Assembly: GCA_009702045.1 (NCBI GenBank)
Contig: WLIV01000012.1
Coordinates: forward strand, 33,225-97,224
From: Actinomycetota bacterium
Lineage (GTDB): Bacteria; Actinomycetota; Acidimicrobiia; Acidimicrobiales; Ilumatobacteraceae
Length of the DNA stretch: 64,000 nt
Direction: 5' to 3'
Shown here: one piece after another, positions 26,629 to 32,135 of the stretch
How the letters are laid out: each line of letters begins with the position of its first letter
Numbering within the stretch: the first letter of the stretch is position 1
Position numbers and translations under genes: made by a program
The notes under the pieces: generated by a model
Told to the model about the DNA's origin: nothing
What the model saw: the letters and a program-made list of their open reading frames with translations, nothing else
The model's database searches: none

Positions 26629-26701
26629 GCAGTTCGGTTTCTGGGAAGGAATCGTCCCAACCCGGCTTCTGGGAAGCCGCAGTCCCGGAAACCGGAACTG
26701 C
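26629..26701. repeat. Imperfect inverted repeat, family B, copy 1
   Basis: In the gap between the converging ccr and the thioredoxin-domain gene, GCAGTTCGGTTTCTGGGA at 26629-26646 faces TCCCGGAAACCGGAACTGC at 26683-26701 with one bulge and one mismatch. TTCTGGGAAG is also directly repeated inside. The 15-mer CGGAAACCGGAACTG recurs in the pilD/pilC gap at 39485-39499. Confidence 0.7.
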
Positions 26702-26719
26702 GCCTTCCCGGAGCGCGGA

Positions 26720-28075
26720 TCACTCGCCGGTGTGGGCGAGGGCGACCACGTCGTCGATGGGCATCTCACCCGAGGCACGGGCGGTCACCAGGCCGTCGGA
26801 GCCCACCATCACGACGTACGGGAAGCCGGGCGTACCGAAGTAGCCAGCCATCATCCCGGGTGCACCGTCGCTCGACGTGGTGTCGTTCACCGTCTCGCCG
26901 GTCCAGCCGAGGCTCGCCAGCCACGAGGCGGGCGGGTAGTTGGCACCGGAGGTACTGGCGGCGGTGGACACCATCACCACGCGCACACCGGCGAGCGTGC
27001 CGTCGTCGATCGCCTGCTGCAGGAGCGGGATCTCCTTGGCGCAGTGCGGGCACCAATGGGCGACGAACACGAACAACGTCGGGCTGTCGACGGTGAGTTC
27101 GCCGGTGGTGAGCTGGATCGGCGGCACCTTCTGACCGACGGCCGGATCGGGCGTGCTGCCGTCGAAGGGGGCGAGTGCGTACGACGACGTGGCCGTCCCC
27201 ATCGAGACCTCGACGGGCGCTGGCACGACGGCGAGAATCAGACCTTCGACTCGGTCGGCCATGTCGGCGTGAATGGTGAGCGACACCCACTGGCCGCCGA
27301 CCGGATCACGCCAGAAGACGACGGTGACTCTGTTGGGTGTGAGGAGCCGCCAGCCCGGCTGGCCAGCGATGGCGACCTTGGTGATGGTGTCAGCCGAGGC
27401 CAACTCGGCGAGAAGGGTGATGTTCATCGGGCCGCTCGCAATCGTCGCGGCGTCACCGAATGATTGCCACTGCGTCGGACCGTCGGCCGGCGTTGCCATC
27501 GCCACCATCGTCCAGCCGTCCACCGGCAGGATCCACGGCAGGCCCGACCCAGGGATCACCTGAGCGACGAGCGCCTCGCGTTCGGATGCGCTGAGACCAT
27601 GCGAGTTGAACCGCAACGTCGTGCCGTCGATTACCCGCTCGGCGGAGGCGGCTGCCGTGGCAACGGTGGCACCCGAGTCGACAGCTTGCACCACCAATAA
27701 TCCGTCAGCCATATCGCCATTGCGGGCCCAGGCGATCACGACGGGACCACCGCCGGTGCTGGGCGTGCTCGTCACTTCGCCCGGCGCGAGGTCGGCGGCG
27801 GCGAGGAAGTAGGGCATCGTGAGATCGCCGATGGCAGGCACGGTCGACGTTGTGGTCGTCGGATCGGTGGCGACCTTGGTGGAGTCGCCGCGGTACATGG
27901 CGATGCCGACGATCGCACCGGCGACGATCACCAGCGAGGCGGCGATGGCCACCCAGCGGCGGGCATCAAGCGGGCGGCGGGCCGGCGCTGTGTGCATGGC
28001 ACGCACTGCGGGCTTGGCGGCAACCTCGTCCAGCGCGTTGCGCAGGTGGGCGACGATCTTCGGGTCGTGCGTCAT
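26720..28075 (-). CDS. Membrane-anchored thioredoxin-domain protein, probable anti-sigma factor
   Basis: A 451-residue protein with a short cytoplasmic N-terminus (residues 1-45, MTHDPKIVAHLRNALDEV...), one membrane segment (AIAASLVIVAGAIVGIAMY, ~50-70), a ~230-residue extracytoplasmic region with a Thr-rich start, and a C-terminal TlpA/ResA-like thioredoxin domain. The redox motif is W341-C-P-H-C345, followed by a cis-Pro region GTPGFPYVVMV. Its ATG overlaps the stop of the ECF sigma gene by four bases. By layout it is the cognate anti-sigma or sensor, but I see no classical zinc anti-sigma motif. It could also simply be a thiol-disulfide protein controlled by that sigma factor. Confidence 0.72.
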   Translation of the reverse strand: MTHDPKIVAHLRNALDEVAAKPAVRAMHTAPARRPLDARRWVAIAASLVIVAGAIVGIAMYRGDSTKVATDPTTTTSTVPAIGDLTMPYFLAAADLAPGEVTSTPSTGGGPVVIAWARNGDMADGLLVVQAVDSGATVATAAASAERVIDGTTLRFNSHGLSASEREALVAQVIPGSGLPWILPVDGWTMVAMATPADGPTQWQSFGDAATIASGPMNITLLAELASADTITKVAIAGQPGWRLLTPNRVTVVFWRDPVGGQWVSLTIHADMADRVEGLILAVVPAPVEVSMGTATSSYALAPFDGSTPDPAVGQKVPPIQLTTGELTVDSPTLFVFVAHWCPHCAKEIPLLQQAIDDGTLAGVRVVMVSTAASTSGANYPPASWLASLGWTGETVNDTTSSDGAPGMMAGYFGTPGFPYVVMVGSDGLVTARASGEMPIDDVVALAHTGE

Positions 28076-28530
28076 TCCTCGATCTCCTTCTTCAGCGCAC
28101 CGATTCCTCGGTGCAGCAGGACACGGACGGTCGCTGGCGCGCAGTTGAGCGCCTCGGCGATCTGCTCGTCGGTCCAGTCGGCCCAGTAGCGCAACGTCAC
28201 CGCGGCGCGCTGCTTGTAGGGCAGCGCACCCAGTGCGTCGAGCATCTCGTTCGTCGGTTGCGAGTACGACCTCGGCTGCCCGGCGGTCGCACGTGTGATC
28301 CGCCGTCGTTCGCGTGTGTGCCATCGGTGCCACGACGCGCAGCGGTTCACCACCGTGCGGCGCAGATAGCCCGCCGGGTTGTCGAGTCCACCCAGCCGGG
28401 GCCGCAGCGCCTCCAACGAGTCCTGCGCCAACTCCTCGGCGACCTCGCGCGAACCCACCAGTGCGATCGCCCAGCGCACCGCATCACGGTGGTGCGCTCG
28501 GTAGAACTCGTCGAACCCGCTCGTGCTCAT
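28072..28530 (-). CDS. ECF-type RNA polymerase sigma factor
   Basis: A sigma-70 factor of 152 residues with only regions 2 and 4, as in the extracytoplasmic function group. Region 2 spans FDEFYRAHHRDAVRWAIALVGSREVAEELAQDSLEAL; region 4 holds LPYKQRAAVTLRYWADWTDEQIAEAL with the helix-turn-helix NCAPATVRVLLHRGIGAL. The start at 28530 is preferred; two further Met lie up to 14 codons upstream. Translational coupling to the next gene points to a sigma/anti-sigma pair acting across the membrane. Confidence 0.92.
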   Translation of the reverse strand: MSTSGFDEFYRAHHRDAVRWAIALVGSREVAEELAQDSLEALRPRLGGLDNPAGYLRRTVVNRCASWHRWHTRERRRITRATAGQPRSYSQPTNEMLDALGALPYKQRAAVTLRYWADWTDEQIAEALNCAPATVRVLLHRGIGALKKEIEE

Positions 28531-28610
28531 CGATGTCACCTGCAGCCCCAGTGTGCTCGCTTGCATACCCACCTTGACGCCACCGGGCCGAAATCTGTTT
28601 CACTGTTCGA

Positions 28611-29030
28611 ATGCTGCTGACAGAGATCGACCACATTGCCATCGCCGTGAAGGACCTCGAGGCCGCCGTCGCCTACTACCAGGAGGCCTTCGGCGCTGAG
28701 GTGCACCACCGCGAGATCGTGGAGAAGGACGGTGTGGAGGAGGCACTGCTGAAGGTGGCCGACAGCTACATCCAGCTCACACGCGCCACCCGCCCCGACA
28801 GTGCGATCGCCAAGAGCATCGAGAAGCGCGGCGAGGGGTTGCATCACGTCGGCTACCGCGTGGCCAACTGCCAGGAGGCTTATGACGCAATGGTCGCGGC
28901 TGGCGCCGTCCCCATCGACCCGGCCCCGCGCCCGGGCAGCCGTGGCACCACCGTCGCCTTCTTCCACCCGAAGTCCAGCTTCGGCACGCTCATCGAGCTC
29001 GTGCAGGAGAACCCCGGCTCCGGCCACTGA
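28611..29030 (+). CDS. mce: Methylmalonyl-CoA epimerase
   Basis: A vicinal-oxygen-chelate protein of 139 residues that interconverts (2R)- and (2S)-methylmalonyl-CoA between propionyl-CoA carboxylase and the mutase. The two glyoxalase-like halves start with IDHIAIAVKDLEAAVAYY and GLHHVGYRV; metal ligands H9, E/Q in the middle, H~82 and E in TLIELVQ are present. The length is normal. It is divergent from the sigma factor gene and serves the same pathway as accD and ccr elsewhere in the window. Confidence 0.95.
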   Translation: MLLTEIDHIAIAVKDLEAAVAYYQEAFGAEVHHREIVEKDGVEEALLKVADSYIQLTRATRPDSAIAKSIEKRGEGLHHVGYRVANCQEAYDAMVAAGAVPIDPAPRPGSRGTTVAFFHPKSSFGTLIELVQENPGSGH

Positions 29031-29050
29031 TCCGCTTCCGCCCGTCCCTT

Positions 29051-29152
29051 TCGAGTGGCACGTCGCGCCTTGGGTGTCACCAGCCACTCGGGTGCACACG
29101 TGGCACTCGGGCCGGCGGGGTGGCACTCGCACTGGGGGGCTGGCACTCGCAC
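29051..29152. repeat. Palindromic intergenic repeat, family A, copy 3
   Basis: This fills the gap between converging mce and the RlmI-like gene. Two copies of GGCACTCGCAC lie at 29122-29132 and 29142-29152, and CGAGTGGCAC near 29052 faces GCCACTCGG near 29083. The core GTGGCACTCGGGCCGGCGG is shared with the copies at 9130 and 52941. As in copy 1, the right end runs directly into the minus-strand stop codon (GGCACTCGCACCTAG). Confidence 0.8.
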
Positions 29153-30358
29153 CTAGGGGGCTTGGAGGATGAGGCCTTTGAGGTACTCGGCTTCGGGGAA
29201 CGACAGCGGCACCGGGTGGTCGCTCGGCTGGTGCAGGCGGCCGATGATGCGCAGCTCGCGGCCAGCACCGTTGCGTCCTGCGTCGAGCGCAGCACCAGCG
29301 ACCACCTTCTGGAACAGGTCCATGCTCATCGCCCCGCTGCAACTCCAGGTCATCAGCACGCCACCTGGGGCGAGGAGTTTGGCGGCCAGCAGGTTGAGGT
29401 CTTTGTAGGCGCGAGACGCCTTGTCGAGTTGCTGCTCGGTGTTCGCCAACTTCGGCGGGTCGAGCAGGATCAGGTCGTACTGCTTGGCTCGGTCGCGCAA
29501 CCCGCGCAGGGTGGTGAAGGCGTCGCCTTCGATCAGTTCGCCGACGTCGACACCGTTGAGCTCGCCGTTGCGGACAGCCACCGCCAATGCCGGCCCGGAG
29601 GAGTCGATCGAGGTGACAGCGGAGGCACCCGAGCGAGCGGCGATGACGCTGAACGCCCCCGTGTACGAGAACACGTTCAGCACCGAGCGACCCGGCGCCC
29701 ACTGTGCCATGGCGGCGCGGGCATCGCGCTGGTCAAGGTAGAAGCCGGTCTTGTGCCCACCCTCGACCTCGACGGCGAAGCGGAACCCGCCCTCGTTGGC
29801 CACCAAATCGGGTGATGGCGCGCGACCGCGCATCAGCCCGACTCGGGCCTGCAGACCCTCGCGCTCGCGCACATCGGCGTCGCTGCGCTCGTAGACACAC
29901 TCCACACCCGGCAGCGCGAACAGCGCATCGGCCAGCACCTCGCGCCAGGCATCGGCACCCACCGTGGTGAGTTGGCACACGATCGTGTCGCCATAGCGGT
30001 CGGCGATGAGGCCGGGCACACCATCGGCCTCGCTGAACACCAGCCGCGCAGAGTCGGTGTGGCCAGATGACAACAGCGCCGAGCGCCGCTCGGCGGCCGC
30101 GGTCACCCGGGTGGCGACGAACCCGGCGGTCACCTGTTCTGTGGGGTCGAAGGTCCACATGCGAGCGCGGATCCGCGAGGCCGGGCTGTAGGCAGCCAAC
30201 CCCAGTCCGTTGCCGTCGGCACCCTTCACCAGCACGGTGTCGCCTGGCTGCGGGTCGCCCTCCACACGCGTCACCGCGCCGCTGAACACCCACGGGTGCC
30301 GCCGGGCCAGCGAACGTTCGGCCGCAGCCTTCAACCACACGGACTTCGTAGTGGACAT
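29153..30358 (-). CDS. Class I rRNA methyltransferase, RlmI-like (PUA domain)
   Basis: A 401-residue SAM-dependent methyltransferase. An N-terminal PUA domain (residues ~8-75, RRHPWVFSGAV) is followed by an EEHD-type domain and a Rossmann fold with NVFSYTGAFSVIAARSGA, SIDSSGPAL and LDPPKLA. The catalytic motif TWSCSGAM carries the Cys of RlmI, which makes m5C1962 in 23S rRNA. Other close relatives are undefined RNA methyltransferases, so I do not assign a symbol. The start is the ATG before STTKSVW. Confidence 0.88.
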   Translation of the reverse strand: MSTTKSVWLKAAAERSLARRHPWVFSGAVTRVEGDPQPGDTVLVKGADGNGLGLAAYSPASRIRARMWTFDPTEQVTAGFVATRVTAAAERRSALLSSGHTDSARLVFSEADGVPGLIADRYGDTIVCQLTTVGADAWREVLADALFALPGVECVYERSDADVREREGLQARVGLMRGRAPSPDLVANEGGFRFAVEVEGGHKTGFYLDQRDARAAMAQWAPGRSVLNVFSYTGAFSVIAARSGASAVTSIDSSGPALAVAVRNGELNGVDVGELIEGDAFTTLRGLRDRAKQYDLILLDPPKLANTEQQLDKASRAYKDLNLLAAKLLAPGGVLMTWSCSGAMSMDLFQKVVAGAALDAGRNGAGRELRIIGRLHQPSDHPVPLSFPEAEYLKGLILQAP

Positions 30359-30366
30359 GGGCGCGG

Positions 30367-30906
30367 TCAACCCAGCGTCAGATCGGAGGGGTCGCCGCTG
30401 ACCAGCCATCCTTCGCGCCGCATGGCACGTTGCTGCAGTTCGTCGACCTGCTGGCGCAGGTGCTCGTTCTGGTGCACGGTGGCCTCCAGCAGACCGGTCA
30501 GCGCCGCAAGCTGTTCCTCCATCGCGGAGATGCGACCGGCGAGGTCGCCTCCCGCGACGGGAGCGACGGGAGCGGGAGCTCCGGACGACGCCAAGTGACG
30601 GGGGACCTCGAGTGCATCGAGGCGTTGTTGGAGATCGGCGCGTAGCCGATCGAGCAACCCGATGATGGTGGCCTGCGACCGATCGAGATCCGCGCGGGCC
30701 TCGGCGCGGGCCTGTTCGACGGCCTGCTGACCGAGCGTCGCGTAGGCGGCGGTGGCGGTGTACTGGGAGAGCACCTGTTGTTCGACCTTGGCCATGCGGT
30801 CGCGCAACTCGGTGGTCACTGAGGCGACCGCGTCGTGTGAACCTGGCGGCAGGAACGGCGTAGTTGTCTGCTCATACTCCATCCAGTTCTTCTCGCTGCG
30901 GCGCAT
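30367..30906 (-). CDS. Hypothetical coiled-coil protein
   Basis: A 179-residue hydrophilic protein without membrane segments. Residues 30-95 (REL-like helices rich in A, Q, E, R) and 125-165 (SAMEEQLAALTGLLEATVH...LRQQVDELQQRAM) have heptad spacing for coiled coils, separated by a proline/alanine linker. I do not recognise a family. The gene lies eight bases before the methyltransferase start on the same strand and is divergent from the pilin gene. It resembles a second coiled-coil gene at the other end of the pilus locus (42582-43826) in composition, so a structural role near the pilus is possible but unproven. Confidence 0.65.
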   Translation of the reverse strand: MRRSEKNWMEYEQTTTPFLPPGSHDAVASVTTELRDRMAKVEQQVLSQYTATAAYATLGQQAVEQARAEARADLDRSQATIIGLLDRLRADLQQRLDALEVPRHLASSGAPAPVAPVAGGDLAGRISAMEEQLAALTGLLEATVHQNEHLRQQVDELQQRAMRREGWLVSGDPSDLTLG

Positions 30907-31012
30907 GCCGACTCCTCTCGTCGCATCAAGGTGTCTTGACCATTTGCATACAAAGCCCCGGGATGGGCCATTCGGGGGCCGTAGGCTGATTCTTGCGCCC
31001 AGATCGCACTAC

Positions 31013-31088
31013 GGAGCAGCGGTAAGAAAACATTTTCTTCAGTTCAGATGAAAAGTGGCCGACAACTCATCTGCGTCCGCACTGCTCC
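31013..31088 (+). promoter_or_regulatory. Possible structured leader of the pilin mRNA
   Basis: Upstream of the pilin gene three nested exact complementarities fit a three-way junction: GGAGCAG 31013-31019 with CTGCTCC 31082-31088 outside, AAGAAAA 31024-31030 with TTTTCTT 31033-31039 and CAGATGA 31045-31051 with TCATCTG 31067-31073 inside. The region is A+T rich. It does not match the c-di-GMP riboswitch consensus I know. Confidence 0.35.
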
Positions 31089-31134
31089 AAACGGTCGGCG
31101 TTCTCAACGGGAAACAACCTCACGGAGGATCGTA

Positions 31135-31479
31135 ATGAACCAGCAAGAGACCCGGAGCGATAAGGGCTTCACCCTCGTCGAACTCCTCATCGTCATCGTC
31201 ATCCTCGGCATCCTTGCCACGGTGACGGTCTTCGCAGTGCGTGGTATCACCAGCAAGGCGAAGGACAACAGCTGCCAGGCTGAGCAGCGCACCATCGAGA
31301 CGGCCATCGAGGCCTACTACGCCGATCACCAGGCCGACGCGACCCAGCTGTCCGACCTCGTGGGCGACACTGCCTACTTGAAGCAGAACCCGTTCGCCGC
31401 CCCGGGCTCGGGTCACTTCGGGATCTCGTTCGCCGGCGGAACGGTGACGCTGTCCAGCGGTACCTGCACCAAGAAGTGA
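31135..31479 (+). CDS. Type IV major-type pilin
   Basis: A prepilin of 114 residues. The leader MNQQETRSDKG ends in the prepilin peptidase site G|F, and the mature part begins FTLVELLIVIVILGILATVT with the conserved Glu at +5. The C-terminal part is a small globular domain (ADHQADATQLSDLVGD...) with two cysteines that may form the usual disulfide loop. It resembles short actinobacterial and PilE/PilA-type pilins. The ATG follows a strong GGAGG site at 31123. A palindromic hairpin after the stop suggests it is transcribed partly on its own, as expected of a major subunit. Confidence 0.92.
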   Translation: MNQQETRSDKGFTLVELLIVIVILGILATVTVFAVRGITSKAKDNSCQAEQRTIETAIEAYYADHQADATQLSDLVGDTAYLKQNPFAAPGSGHFGISFAGGTVTLSSGTCTKK

Positions 31480-31503
31480 TCTGACGCAAACCGATTGAGT
31501 TGA

Positions 31504-31531
31504 GGGGGCCGGGGCACATGCCCCGGCCCCC
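31504..31531 (+). terminator. Strong hairpin after the pilin gene
   Basis: Arms GGGGGCCGGGGCA and TGCCCCGGCCCCC pair perfectly around a two-base centre, 25 bases after the pilin stop. No T-run follows. It could stop or weaken transcription so that the pilin mRNA is made in excess over the pseudopilin genes downstream. Confidence 0.65.
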
Positions 31532-31631
31532 TTCGCGTACCGTGGCGAACGGTGGCCAAGCACACGGAATCTTTGGTTCAGCCGGCCCCCCGGCTGACCG
31601 ATACAGCAATGACTGGAAGCGACGGGAGTCG

Positions 31632-32135
31632 ATGATGATCGCGCAACGCAATGCGGGTACGAACGATGTGGCGCCCGCCATGCCGCGCCGCGACACCGGG
31701 TTCGGGCTGGTCGAGGTGCTGGTCGCCGTCGTGCTGATCGCGATGGCCGTCGTTCCACTGATGATGGCTGGCATCGTCTCGATCAAGGTGTCGGGACGCA
31801 CCAACGTCGTATCCAAGACCGAGACCGTGTTGGCCAACGCCGCCGATCGGGTCAATCGTGCGGGTGAAGGCTGCGACTACGGCGTGTACGCCGAGGCGGC
31901 AGCGCTGGCACAGGGATGGACGGCCGATCGAGTGGCGGTCAACTACGCGTACTTCGTGCCGGATGAACCAGCGGCCAATGCCTCGGGCTCGCCGGTCACT
32001 GCCGGTCATTGGGAAGCGGGGGCGTGCCCAGGCACTCAACGCCCCGAAGGTCTCGTCCAGAAGGTCACCATCAGCGTCCACAGCCCTGACGACACGGTGA
32101 CACGATCGATCGTGGTGGTGAAGAGCGATGTCTAG
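31632..32135 (+). CDS. Type IV pseudopilin (PilV/GspI-like)
   Basis: A minor pilin of 167 residues. After a hydrophilic leader the cleavage site is TG|FGLVEVLVAVVLIAMAV, with Glu at +5, and the rest is a small extracytoplasmic domain with one likely disulfide (CDYG, CPGT). The PilV/GspI resemblance is to the N-terminal helix. Two ATGs (31632, 31635) are possible; a GGGAG site precedes them. Its last eight bases overlap the start of the next, much larger pseudopilin gene, so the two are co-translated. Confidence 0.82.
   Translation: MMIAQRNAGTNDVAPAMPRRDTGFGLVEVLVAVVLIAMAVVPLMMAGIVSIKVSGRTNVVSKTETVLANAADRVNRAGEGCDYGVYAEAAALAQGWTADRVAVNYAYFVPDEPAANASGSPVTAGHWEAGACPGTQRPEGLVQKVTISVHSPDDTVTRSIVVVKSDV

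Noticed and set aside
31013..31134. c-di-GMP (GEMM) riboswitch in the pilin leader
   Set aside because: The conserved tetraloop-receptor and GACGCAAAGCC-like core are not present. I kept only a low-confidence structured leader.
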